NCBI GenBank assembly: GCA_010015745.1
Contig: ML978156.1
Coordinates: 417,635 to 481,634, forward strand
Length of the DNA stretch: 64,000 bases
Direction of reading: 5' to 3'
From: Setomelanomma holmii
Lineage: Eukaryota > Ascomycota > Dothideomycetes > Pleosporales > Phaeosphaeriaceae
This document shows, piece after piece, positions 31,561 to 42,264 of the stretch; position 1 is the stretch's first letter; every line of letters begins with the position of its first letter. Under the pieces are notes generated by a model that was given only the letters and a program-made list of their open reading frames with translations, was not told where the DNA came from and ran no database searches. Made by a program: the position numbers and the translations under genes.

Positions 31561-33363
31561 ATGCCGGCTGTGGCGCAGATTCCGAACGAACACGATGTGC
31601 ACCCTCTGCTGCGACATCCCCGCCCAATCAAGAGGGACACCGCCAAAGCTCAACGCATGCTAGGCTTGATAGCAGATTCCGAAGAGAATTCAACAGGCCT
31701 ACACCGCGAGAGGTCGAAGACAACAAAATGGCTTGAACGTCCACTATATGCACACCTCGACGTTTCCGATATGGAGTCAGACAGAGAAGAAGCCAAGGAG
31801 CAAAATGTGGAAGTCGCAGCGAAACCCGATGACGGGAAAAATGTAGATCTACTGGAAAGATGGAACAAGCCGGTCCGACCCACATCTTTTAGCTCCGAAG
31901 ATGCTGCACAAATTCAGGTGGAGCCAAAGACTAAGCTCGACACCTCGTTCAACAAGAGGAGACCGGAACCTTTGGCAAGCTTACGTCCAATTTCTTACCA
32001 TTCACAACACCACCTATCGCCGGAATGGACTGTATCACCAGCCACAATGACTCCGACCACTCAGCGTCAGCGACCGACGTCCATGCTACCGACCAGTCCC
32101 AATGTGCAAAGAAATAGTTTCTCATCAACCAGCAGCTCGAGCTCTTTTCCACAAGTCGTACACCCACAGACATGGCCTGCTCCTGGTCTACAACGTCAGC
32201 CAAATTGCCGCACGGAGCGACCGGTGTCGTATCAGCCACCTAGCACAACGTCTGAGCACGACAACTACCTGTCCATGAGCAGCCCAGAAACTGATCGGCG
32301 TCCACGGCCCACTTCATTTGCGACATTCCAACAACGCGACCGCAGGCATAGCAAGATCGCTTCGTCGAGAGGTTTACGTAACAATAGTTATCCCAATTAC
32401 TCACGACCAATCTCAGGCATCGCACCTAAAGCCGTGCCGGGCGAGAGCATCGAGCACGATGCAATCTACAATCGCTTCGATGACAATGAAGTCGGTCCAC
32501 CGTCTCCCTCATTACCAATACGTGCTGCGTTCGACGCATTTGAGATTAGCAATAGCAAGGGCAAGGACGAGAAGAAGCCGAAGCATAGATGGTCAACCAT
32601 ACCACATACATTGAAGAAGCTTGCTGTACGAAGGATATCTGGGGCGACGCAAGAGCAAAAGTTGGAAATGGATGTTAAGAATCTGCGCCGCATGAATCTC
32701 ACAGAGCAAAATCTGGCCTCGTACGAAAGTGAAGTCGGGCATGTTCCTATATCATCACATTCGACGCCTGGTCTGAAAACGCTCCCAACACCAACGTACT
32801 CGCCGATGGATATCAAACACCCCGTACTCGATGCATCACTGCCGCCACCGTTCGCTCCGTGGGCTGATGCACCACCAAGCCCCGCACTATCTCAAGAGAA
32901 GCATCGAGGGAGCGAGTCGTCATTGTCTCCAACCAGAAAGCGGGCACAGTCACGACTATCTATCGAGAATGTCGTGCAAAGTCGTCCAGAGTCGATGCAT
33001 TCCCGCAATAGCAGCTTCGGCTTCCCGTCTCCCGTGAGACATATCCCGCCACCATCAATGGCAGCCAATTTCCCTACTAGCCCAAGATCTGGATCACGCA
33101 GAGGTACGCCATCCTTAGAACGGACCTGCATCATCTGCAAGACTACGAAAGAGCCGACAGCATTCGTCAGTCGCCGCATCGCCGCCAACTGCTGGCACGA
33201 GCCGGCAACATGCTTCCAGTGCCTGCAAGCGCATATCGAGAAGTGTGTCACGACCGTAGGCTGGGAACGCTGCACATGTCCGGAATGTGGAGAGTTGATG
33301 ACCTATGATGATATGGGTGCACTAGCGGACGATGAGAATTCGCCTATTCGATGGGAGAGCTGA
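31561..33363 (+). CDS. Large disordered protein with C-terminal RING-like zinc module
   Basis: A single open frame of 600 residues from an ATG at 31561. The first 510 residues are Ser/Pro/Arg-rich and disordered, with repeated RP.S-type patches (KPVRPTSFSS; RRPRPTSFATF; YSRPISG). A short ordered stretch reads RAAFDAFEI and HRWSTIPHTLKKLAVRRISG. The last 80 residues hold a cysteine/histidine cluster (RTCIICKTTKEPTAFVSRRI, then CWHEPATCFQCLQAHIEKCV, and GWERCTCPECGELMTYDDMG). That spacing resembles the RING-like modules found alone at the C-terminus of many Pezizomycotina proteins, so an E3-ligase role is possible but inferred. The protein may be a phosphoregulated scaffold. No intron is needed. 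Confidence 0.75.
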   Translation: MPAVAQIPNEHDVHPLLRHPRPIKRDTAKAQRMLGLIADSEENSTGLHRERSKTTKWLERPLYAHLDVSDMESDREEAKEQNVEVAAKPDDGKNVDLLERWNKPVRPTSFSSEDAAQIQVEPKTKLDTSFNKRRPEPLASLRPISYHSQHHLSPEWTVSPATMTPTTQRQRPTSMLPTSPNVQRNSFSSTSSSSSFPQVVHPQTWPAPGLQRQPNCRTERPVSYQPPSTTSEHDNYLSMSSPETDRRPRPTSFATFQQRDRRHSKIASSRGLRNNSYPNYSRPISGIAPKAVPGESIEHDAIYNRFDDNEVGPPSPSLPIRAAFDAFEISNSKGKDEKKPKHRWSTIPHTLKKLAVRRISGATQEQKLEMDVKNLRRMNLTEQNLASYESEVGHVPISSHSTPGLKTLPTPTYSPMDIKHPVLDASLPPPFAPWADAPPSPALSQEKHRGSESSLSPTRKRAQSRLSIENVVQSRPESMHSRNSSFGFPSPVRHIPPPSMAANFPTSPRSGSRRGTPSLERTCIICKTTKEPTAFVSRRIAANCWHEPATCFQCLQAHIEKCVTTVGWERCTCPECGELMTYDDMGALADDENSPIRWES

Positions 33364-33789
33364 AGCATAACCTTGAGTACATTCAGCCATACAAAAGTGG
33401 CCAAAGTTGGTCAACCAGTCCACTTCACTATGCCCCGCGAGGCAAAGACCACACCGAATAGCGAGTCGATATTGCCATTGATATTGGGATCAAAGTTCAT
33501 GGTCCTCAGTTTCGACGTGCAGGCATGCAATGCCTACTCAGCTGAAGGCCGGAACATTCGTGCACGAATGAGAGCACAGTAAGCATTGCGAAGAGGACCG
33601 TCGAAATGCTTCTAGAAAGCAATACTGCCAAGCAATAATGATGAAGACCTCTAGAAAATCGTGGGGTGATGATATCTCAAATGTTTAATATATACTATTG
33701 GGCTGCCGGCACCAGACGTGCACCGCACCACTATCGCGTTTATTCGAACCTGACGCCATGGCCTGTGTTGAAACGCGCTTTTTGGAGTC
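33364..33789. other. Convergent 3' intergenic region
   Basis: Lies between two 3' ends; no gene seen. Confidence 0.45.
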
Positions 33790-35122
33790 TCATTCAATAT
33801 CATAAGTATCCTCGGCACGTCTCTCGCCTTCATCATCACCATCGCTGTCCTCGTCTTCACGGTCATGGTCGCTCTCCCGTTTTTCGCTTTCATCGCTGCG
33901 CGGCTCATGATATCCGAGAGATTCTTCATACGAGATCAGATCGCCATAGGGTGGCCAGTCTTCAAGCCCGTCGCCTCCTGGAACAATTCGAGCTTTGTAG
34001 GCCTGCCTTTCCATCCTTCTCGCACAAAGCTCACCAAGAAGCTCGAGGAAGCTCTCGTCAGGTATGTCATCTGATGCGAGCGTGACTTCATCTTTTTCGA
34101 TATCTGCCATCAACTCCTCGATTTCGTCATAAAAAAATGAATTTGGATCTTCTTCTTTCGTCGTTGGTTCATGCAAAGCAGCTTCCGATGCAGCATGCCT
34201 GTGTACAATGTCTTGACAGTCATCTATACCAGCTTAGAGTGATTCGATTTTTTGAATGACAAGAAACTCACCGTGAAGGTTGGCGATGCCGCAATTCTGC
34301 TCGTCGTCCTCTGAGCCACTGTCGCAAGAGTGATCCTCTTCCTCCCACTCATTTCCCGGTTCGAAGCTAGCTGACTCTTGATTATTAGATGTCAATAGTT
34401 CTCGCATGTGCTCAATGCCTTGAAAGTCTTCCTCCTCGCAAACTTCTCAATTGCGCTTTCCAATCCATTGGTGCTTCCCTCTCCAGATGGTGCATCACAG
34501 CTTCCAGGTCCAAGCCGGACTAATGGCCGTGCTCCTCGAGAGCTTCCTGTCCAATATTCTCAAAGACCTGCCGCAGTAGACTGCGCATCTTGACAAAGTT
34601 CTCTTTAGTCGGCTCATTTTGAAGGCAAATCACGAGCTGGTCCATCACAGCGTCCAGTATCTCTCCAGCATCCCAAGCGTGAGGAGCGTGGAGCGCATGC
34701 TCGTATTTCAGTAATCCGAGGTTGAAGCTCTTCCGGAAATCTTTCACTGCTTTACACGCCATTAAAAGTACCTCCAGGCTCATACGCACCGCTTTCGAAT
34801 ATCTTGCGTGCACGGCAACGCTTTCTTTTAGGGTTTCTTCTGCCTTCTGGATGGCTTCAGGCCACACTTCGAGCTCCAGGTAGCACATCGAGATATTTAC
34901 TAAGCACTTTAGAACCTGGTCTCTGCCTCTGAATGCTCTGACTTTGGAGCTCCCAAGCACATGCTTGAAAAGTGCGGCGGAGGGACGCAAGAATGCCTGA
35001 ATGTGCGTGGATGCACGTGGCGCAGTCGAACGAAGCATAGCTGCGCACTCCACTTGTTTCGTAGCTTTGGTGAACTGCAACTGATTGGAAGTTCGGCCTG
35101 AAGTATTACAGAACATTGACAT
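33790..35122 (-). pseudogene. Interrupted gene: TPR-like helical repeat region plus acidic tail
   Basis: From an ATG at 35122 the minus strand encodes helical, TPR-like sequence (VLKCLVNISMCYLELEVWPE, AIQKAEETLKESVAVHARYS, LDAVMDQLVICLQNEPTKEN, RSLLRQVFENIGQEALEEHG). A TAG at 34520-34522 interrupts it, but the same frame goes on coding-like (SGLDLEAVMHHLEREAPMDW, then KAQLRSL). Near 34431-34442 the signal shifts frame and continues as EEEDFQGIEHMRELLTSNNQ and an acidic region. That region passes through a good 49-nt intron (34223-34271) to a Glu/Asp-rich end (33790). The stop could be the end of a 48-nt intron with a weak GTCTTT donor, but the frame change also needs explaining. I favour a decaying gene. 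No family recognised. Confidence 0.5.
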
Positions 35123-35335
35123 GTTTACTGAAGAGTATGGCCAATACCCTTTCGCCGTCGTTTGTAAAGCCTATGGAGACCATGCTCTAAGCGCCGGCAA
35201 GTACGCGCTTTAGAGGCTACAGGCATCCAAAACAATGCCAGCTGGCGTTACGCCGGCCTAGCGAGAACTATGTTGTATATAGAGATCAGGTTTATCGCCT
35301 CACGATGCGCGTTCATTAGGGGAAATACCTTCGAG
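35123..35335. promoter_or_regulatory. Short divergent spacer upstream of the HET gene
   Basis: About 213 bp between the interrupted TPR-like gene and the HET gene. TGTATATAGAG near 35273 resembles a TATA element, but it lies inside the possible longer HET frame. Confidence 0.35.
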
Positions 35336-37620
35336 ATGCTGTGCAAAACATGTGTTGGTATGCTTCAGAACAACCAGGGTAAAGTCCTGGACAACTCGAC
35401 TCGTCTGAGCTTCGAGCACCACAAAACGACTGCAGCATTACGAAAGGCATCGAGGGAAGAATGCTTCATATGCATGGCCCTCGCGAGGCTCCTTGAGCCC
35501 AAAATTCTGTCCAAAGACCAGCCGATAATCATCAGTGCCGATCTCTACAATCTTCTTACCAAAACCCAGCGTAGGGCGAAATTCGCGTTGGACTTCCAAA
35601 TGGAGAATCCACAACCAAAGGCGACTCTGAAATACACATTCGTGTTAAACGAGACGAGTGAGTGGTGGCTCGCCAGCATTGGGATTCGAGTTCTGACAGT
35701 TTAGGCGGTTCGCAACACCTACCGCTTTCGAAGGCTACGAGCACCAGCTCCGACGAAGTTCACGCCATGGCAAAAAATTGGATCAAAGGATGCCGCTGCG
35801 CTGATGGGTGGAACGAGCCAGGACGGAAATGGTATCCCAAGCGCTTACTGGATCTTGAAGGCCTGCGCACTGCCAATGCATCTGTCAAGAAAGTGCGACT
35901 AATCGAGTCTGATGCCTTTATGAAGGAAACTAAGATGGTGGGTGGAAATCGAGTGTATAAACACCCGAATTACCGCTATGTCACTCTAAGTCACTGCTGG
36001 GGAAAGCCCCGATCGGGCCACGAGCCGCTGAAGCTGACCAGCAACACCATGAAGAAATTCATGACCGACGGCATTGACTTGCGGGAGCTCCCCAAGACTT
36101 TTCGCGATGCGGTGCTATTCGCCAGTGGCCTCGAGGGTGTCCGCTTCGTCTGGATCGATAGTCTTTGCATTCGCCAACCCATCAAGAGCAGAGATTATGA
36201 CGAGAAAGAGCAACTGAGCGATTGGGTCGAGCAAAGCAGATTCATGGACAAGGTGTATCGAAAGGCATACCTGAACATATCCGCGACAGCTTCCACGGAT
36301 GGCAGCGGAGGACTCTTCTTCGAACGGAAACCAGAGCATCTCCTAGATGAAGAGGTGGACGTGCGGTATCCGCAACCAGGCCACGGTCCCAAAGAATTGA
36401 CACGATGCACTATTTCCAATGCCTCTGCGTGGCTTGAGCTTGTTGACCAGGCACCTATCAACAAGCGCGGATGGGTCCTTCAAGAACGTCTGCTCGCTCC
36501 TCGTGTTCTGCACTTCTGCAGCAACCAGGTCGCTTGGGAGTGTGGTGAGTTTGAGAGCGCTGAGAGCCATCCTGAGAATATGACAGAACTCAAGACAGAA
36601 CTTTATGGTGAGGCTCCGCACGGGCGCATCAAGGAGATGACCCCAAGCGCAGGGAAGACGAGTCGCAATATCAGGCTGAAGGGCTTGCCTGATCCCGATC
36701 TTGGGATGCCAGACCTTTATGCCTTTGAGCTTTGGAAGAGAGTCGTGGAAATGTACTCGACGACCAACCTCTCACACCCAAGCGACAAGTTAGTCGCGCT
36801 ATCCGGTATTGCCACGCATTTCCAGAGACACCTTTTATCTGCAAGCACCAGCCGGCTGTACATAGCTGGACTATGGAGTCAGAATCTAGAGAGCCAGCTG
36901 CTGTGGTCCGTCAATGATGTCTGGAATGCCGCAGCACGTAGGTTCGAGAATCCCGCTAAACGCGTGCCAGGGAGAGCGCCGTCATTCTCCTGGGCAGCTA
37001 TCGACAGTCCACTTGGGATCACGTATGGCGATGTGACGGACTTTGGCGCTTCCCTTGCAGTGGACAGAGGGCGTCGAGATTACGGGCACAATATGGAGAT
37101 ATCGGGCCCGAGTGATCAACTGCTCTTCAAGGTGCTCAACCACAATATAACACTCCTTGACGACCGGAACCCCTTCGGCGTGGTGAAAGCAGGGCATCTC
37201 CTGATCAAACCTCGATATCTCCGCCGCATCGAACTCGAGGTTCGGCCCGAGCGCGCAGCTGCCTATTGTTGGACTCTGAAACAAATGCCCGGGCAAGACA
37301 TGCCAGTCCGACGAAGAGAATACGGGAAGTTCAATCTCGACGCGCCGGGCTCCGACGTCGATATCTTTCGACAAGATGCAATTCTGTATGTCATGCTTGC
37401 GGCGTTCGGTCCTAGGACTGTGTGGGAAGAAGATCGATGTCTGTATTGCTTGCTGCTTAAGCTCGAGGATCCACTAACGCTTTCGGCTCTGAAGAATGGA
37501 AAGAAGGCTTATCGAGCTTTTCGTCGTGTTGGACTTACAAAGCTGTCGAGTGGTGAGGCGGAAAGAGATATGAAAACATTGAGAGGAATAGAGACCGACG
37601 AGGTGATTTGCTTATTATAG
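35336..37620 (+). CDS. HET-domain protein (heterokaryon incompatibility type)
   Basis: Exons are 35336-35657 and 35705-37620, giving 745 residues. The N-terminal module is Cys-rich (MLCKTCVGMLQNNQGK, LSFEHHKTTAALRKASREEC, FICMALARLL), as is usual before HET domains. The HET domain blocks follow: NYRYVTLSHCWGKPRS near 196, LPKTFRDAVLFASGLEGVRF and VWIDSLCI near 253, KVYRKAYLNISATASTDGSG, and RGWVLQERLLAPRVLHFCSN near 360. HET proteins trigger cell death when incompatible hyphae fuse, and the domain is TIR-like. No second signalling domain is visible after it. The intron (47 nt) must use the acceptor at 35704; the AG six bases earlier would give a stop. ATG 35336 is preferred to the in-frame ATG at 35270 because family proteins start at this MLC motif. 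Confidence 0.92.
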
Positions 37621-37837
37621 GAGTCAAGAGAATACTGGCGATATTGTGAATACCCTCAGACTGTATTTTGACCTAATTGCTTGTGCCGAACTCGACTTGT
37701 CTCGCTGTTACGGGTTTTGAGCGTTGATTCCCACGGCTTCCACAGTCCCCGTCGCCTCACCGCCCACCGCCGAATTTTACCCGCCGCCCCCTCGCGCCTG
37801 CCCCAAGCTCCCGACTAGCGCCTTGGCTCCTTCCCAA

Positions 37838-37845
37838 TATAAATA
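37838..37845 (+). promoter_or_regulatory. TATA box of the U1 snRNA gene
   Basis: TATAAATA, 37 bp before the predicted transcript start. It sits in a C-rich stretch and is the clearest TATA element in the window. Confidence 0.75.
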
Positions 37846-37874
37846 CCACCGGTCGCTCCGTCCTTGAAGCCTTC

Positions 37875-38030
37875 ATACTTACCTTCTTGCGATCACCTAG
37901 CTCAAAGATTAGGTTGATCAATCAGGATCTGCTGCATTGCACAGCGCGGACAGGTCTTGGTTTGAATCTCCTTCGGGGGCTTCAGCGGGGCAATTTTTGC
38001 TGGTCCGCCACCTTATGGCTCTTTTTCGTT
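37875..38030 (+). ncRNA. U1 spliceosomal snRNA
   Basis: The transcript should begin AUACUUACCU, the 5'-splice-site recognition sequence of U1. CUUGC (nt 12-16) can pair with GCGGG just before the Sm site to form helix H. Stem I is GAUCACCUA with UAGGUUGAUC (nt 17-45). The second loop holds AUUGCAC at nt 62-68, the U1A-type loop core; in human U1 it is at about nt 65. Stem III has a UUCG-type loop. AAUUUUUG at 37992-37999 (nt 118-125) is the Sm site, in the same place as in human U1. A small hairpin (GCCA...UGGC) follows as stem IV. The order and spacing of all elements fit U1. The 3' end is approximate. Open frames antisense to it (including an apparent GTAAGT donor) are explained by the U1 5' end being complementary to splice sites. 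Confidence 0.85.
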
Positions 38031-38891
38031 GACTCGTTCTGCCCTTGGGTAAGCGGTTGAAGAAGAAGATACCTTGAGCTCGTGAGAGAACACGTTGCAG
38101 TCTGAAGCTACGGACAAGGCGAACTTCTTGCATGTTGTTTTACTGTGCTCTGCTTCGAGGAAGATTCTCATGATCGCTAACTGTTTGTCCAACTGCTGGT
38201 TGAGTTCGTCCACAGCCTATGCGCGAGAGCTCGCCGCATCCTCACGTATCACTATCACATCGCAACGTCCTCGCGAAAGTCGAAATTCGACCGAGACGCA
38301 TCCCAATCCGCCGATTAGACCACGCTCCCGCACATGCCCGATTATCCTCCGCCGATGGAGACACTCGTAATCGACGATTTCGAGCTCAACGCCGAAGATC
38401 GCGCACCGGCTACGTACACGTGTCAGAGCACACCAAGCCTTATTTGTCCCACGTCTGCCTTGCAGTCCGTCTGCGCGAAGTATCGCGCACAATAGTATGT
38501 GTGAGAACAAGAGCAGCCAGGTGATATAGCGGCCTGAAGGTATTCATAGGATTGTACGTGAACGTTCCGATCGCGGTCAACAATAATACATGCAACGAGA
38601 CAAGAAGCCCTAACGGCAATGATGTGCTTCTCGTCGGCGGGTGTCGCGGGGCTTGGTGTAGACGGCCTGAGAGTAGCGTGGTATACAGACAAATGTATGC
38701 TCAAGGTTGGGCTGCTTGGATCTGTTAGCAGCGTCAGCTTCTTGTCTGGTTACATTTGCTGCTGGCTGTATACACGTCGGCGCTTCATCACCGCGGCACT
38801 GTACGGTCCTGGGCCAACCTGTTCTGACGAAGGATTGCGTCTACTTCAATCTTGGCCCGCCACGCAGCCGTCAATTGGTAACAACTTATAT
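38031..38891. other. Intergenic after U1; possible small minus-strand coding remnant
   Basis: A minus-strand stretch at 38073-38219 reads coding-like (QQLDKQLAIMRIFLEAEHSK, FALSVASDCNVFSHELK) but lacks an ATG and a second exon outside U1. I leave it uncalled. The rest shows nothing. Confidence 0.35.
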
Positions 38892-41877
38892 CTAGTAATC
38901 CACCATCGCCCCCGCCATCCTCCTCTGATACTTCTCCACAACCTCTTGACATCTTACCACCACGCCCGCCGCCAGCACCCTCACCCGCTCGTCCTCCTCG
39001 CTCCCGGTTCCCAGGTCCTTAAACACCATCTGCACCCAAGCCTGTGTCTCCAACAACTCCTTGCCTTGCTCCGTGGCAACTCGCTCCTTGTTCTCATTCG
39101 TTTCGAGTATCATCAGGAAGCCGAACAGCACCGCATTCAGAATCTGCTTATCCTTCACAGCCAAGCCACGCACGGAGAGGAGGAGATCCCAGTACTCGCG
39201 CGTCATCTGCGGAAGAGCGAGCGTGCTGGGTCCAGATGCGTTCAGTAATAGTGAGAGCGTTTGTAAGAATGGTGGGAGGAGGTGCGTAGATGCGTATATC
39301 GAGTCGTTGCTTGCGCGAACTTGCAGCCACCACCGTCCTGTCATTGGGAAGAAGAAGTTATCTGCCACAATTTGAGCTAGTGCGTTTGGAATTGGCTTCT
39401 GCCGCTTCTTCTCGACTTCCATGCGTGATGAGAAGGTGCGGACTTTGAGAATGTTCGGTCCGCTGAGCTGGTCTGCGGCTTGTGATGCTAGCTGGGAGAG
39501 CATTTCTCGCGCCATACTGCTCGAGATACGCATGACTAGATTAGCGTCTTTGTTCTCAGTGTAGATCTTGTGTAGATGTGGTGGCAGCTGTTTGCTTGGG
39601 AAGGACGCGACTGGAGGTAGGAGGTCTTTGGTGGATGAGTCCTTGATGCCAGCCAGTTCGCGTGCTCCAAGACCGAGCGTCGTGAGCATGGCGATGCGTT
39701 GTGCAAAGCTGTAGTCGCCAGAAAAGAACGACCTTGCAAACCATTGCGCCATTTGGGCTGGCCTGGCGAGAAGGACGGCAATCAGTGCCTGCTGTCGCTG
39801 TTGCGCAAAACCTTCCAGCTCGAGATTGTCTTGCAACCCAGTGAGGATGGTGGCCAACTCATCGAGATGATCGACTACTTCGGTGCCAAAATTAGCTTTA
39901 CGCCGAATAAGCGACGCTGCCGTTGATAGTGCGAGAGTGTGGCGGTCATAGTTATCCTCGTCTCGCAGACCTACGATGAGGTCGCGGATGTATACTGGCG
40001 CGGTTGGCTTGTTACGACTGACGATGGCTGGATCATCGTCGTCATCTTCGAGATCAGAGTCCGGCTTCTCGTATGCCATCAAGTCTTTGTCGTCATCTTC
40101 CTCCGAATCAGAAAGTACTTCAAGGACTCTTGGACCTTGAACCTCGGTGATGGATAGTTTGGTAACTTGTACTGCAGCGATGCCCTTTTGTTGAGTCCTT
40201 TTGCCACGTACCACGCCTGTCTCTGCAGCCTTGAGGTCCGACACGTTCCCCAGTCTGTCATACACGTGGGTCAGCCGCTCGTACCACTTTGCTTCGATTA
40301 CTTCAGCTCCTTCAAGCTCGAATTTGAACTGCAGCTCAGGTTTGTCAACCATTTTTGAGATAGCGACACCAACAGCTATGCCAAGGAACCTTGTTCTTGC
40401 TGATGATGCTCCAATACGATTCGACATGCCATTAACATGATGTGAAGATTTGGCCATCATGGTAAGAAACATTGGCTGTGTGCGATGAACATAGCCACTA
40501 CAAATGGCTAGGTTCTGCGCAAGAGCTAATGACCATCAGTCTCTATGACATACACCACTTGATATACTTACCTTCTTGCTGAACCACAGGAGTATGCTTG
40601 ATGAATACGGAGTCGCCGAACATCTTTATACAGTTCTCTAGAAGATTATGCAACTTATCTAGTTGCATTAGCAGGTCAACACAGCTAGACAGTCTCATGC
40701 TTACCTTCATCTTGAGCAATTGCAGCAATGATACTTCGACGCGAAGCTAAAGAATCATCTAAGGAAGGAACGGTAGATCGTGTGAGTAGAGCAACAAGAT
40801 GATCCTTGAGGAGTTCGTTGTCTGTAGTGAGCCCATAGAGCAATGTCGCAGCACCGGAGACGGCCTTGGAAGACGGAACTGGTATGTCTTCATGCTGAAC
40901 AATTTTCGAAGGGAAGTACTGTTTGGCGATGAAGGCAACTACTGCACTCAAGTACTTGCGCTGCTCGAATGTCTTCAATCGACACATAAGATCCGCAAGG
41001 CGTGCAGTGTTGTTTGAGCTAAGTATTGTGAAAGTCAGGGAGCCGGTGATATCATCTAGTTATTCAGTACGTGTCATATTTCATGTCACGTTGACTGACC
41101 TGTGTAGCCCAGAGTGAGCGCCTTCGAGCATAGTTCAACAGTAGCAATAAGGTGCGCCTCGGAACGGTCGTTATCGCTCAGCAAAACAGCAATGTTGCGA
41201 CCCAACCATGCTGCATATGTCTTCCCTTCCGCAACCCAGCTAGCAGTTCTTGAGACTTGCTTGTTCTTTAGTACGTCCTCGGCTTCTGCCACAAGTGACA
41301 CAATTCTGCCGGAGGCAATCTGTGCAACATACTCTCGCCATATCAGCTTCTTCTGCATATCGTTCTTCCCGTGAAGATGAACATTCTTGAGGACTATACT
41401 CGAGGTCTCGTCATCTTCTAGGATGGTGTCTAGGATACCGAGTAAGTCCTCAATGTGCTCCGACGAATCGCGCGCTTCCCCAGGGCCTTGCTTTTGTCGA
41501 CTGTCCGCAATGAGCGAACGCAACCGAGTGATGAGATGGCCTATCCCAATGGAGTTCTGCAGGATCTTGGCAAGATTCCTTTGATCTCGTGACCCTGCGA
41601 ATGGCCTCCAGTAATGCGGAATGGTATCGTTCACAAGCTGATGTGCTATGCTTGCGTTCAACGAATCCGGTAGCAGGAGATTGAATCCATCGGAAGTCAT
41701 GTACTTCAGGGCTTCGATCACCGTGTCTGCGCTTGGCTCATTCTTGAGAGCTTCTAGTGTCGATGCTGCAGAAGTTATGTTGGGCGCATGCTGTATGCTC
41801 AAGTTGTGACTCTCCTGGAGGAGAGGTTTGGGCGCTTTGACCTTCTTGGTAGAGACTGGAGTGAGAAAGTCGGCCAT
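38892..41877 (-). CDS. tel2: Tel2, TTT-complex protein for PIKK stability and telomere length
   Basis: Exons in coding order are 41877-41100, 41055-40705, 40658-40572 and 40507-38892, giving 943 residues. Introns are 44, 46 and 64 nt. The N-terminal helical repeat region (KYLSAVVAFIAKQYFPSK and others) leads to the conserved telomere-regulation core: YIRDLIVGLRDEDNYDRHTL, STAASLIRRKANFGTEVVDH, QRQQALIAVLLARPAQMAQW, and FSFAQRIAMLTTLGLGARE-like text ending LGLGARELAG. Tel2 with Tti1/Tti2 is an Hsp90 co-chaperone for the PI3K-like kinases (ATM/Tel1, ATR/Mec1, TOR). In the last junction I used the acceptor CTAG at 40508-40511 because the earlier CAG breaks frame. An acidic patch (SDSEEDDDKD), a likely CK2 site, matches the R2TP/Pih1-binding region of Tel2. 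Confidence 0.92.
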
Positions 41878-42264
41878 GACGATCAGGAGAGACGAAGCCA
41901 AGATTCTCTGCAAAAGGTTACGAAGGACCAGATGTTAAGTTTGAACCGCGAAGCTTACTGGCTGCGACAATCTTTCGTCAAGGTGTGTTATACGACCAGG
42001 TGGAAGTCTCCTTTGAACACTCCTGAAGTCATCCGACTCATGATATTATCAACCTCTCGATGATGTTGCTAGCAAGAGTCTCAGCCGAGTGCATTGATGC
42101 TGGAGGTAGAGAATGCCTGGTGTTGATCGGCAATTCTTTCCCTTTTCCACACAGTGCACTACAGTAGCGCGTTTGCCCCACGCTAGCTGCATCTGACCTG
42201 GATGCCTACACCACTGTTTGCCCTTCTTGGTTCCTTGAACTTGTCAACTCAACTTTACACTCAG
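41878..42264. promoter_or_regulatory. Divergent promoter spacer, tel2 / uba3
   Basis: 387 bp between two opposing start codons; no other gene seen. Confidence 0.5.

Noticed and set aside
35270..35335. Upstream in-frame ATG of the HET gene (22 extra codons)
   Set aside because: HET proteins of this type begin at the MLC-x-C motif, and the extra residues show no conservation pattern. They are more likely 5' UTR.
37902..38219. Minus-strand mini-gene with an apparent GTAAGT donor, a CPRC motif and a stretch starting DELNQQLDKQL
   Set aside because: No ATG. The donor and CPRC text are simply the complement of the U1 snRNA 5' end and body.
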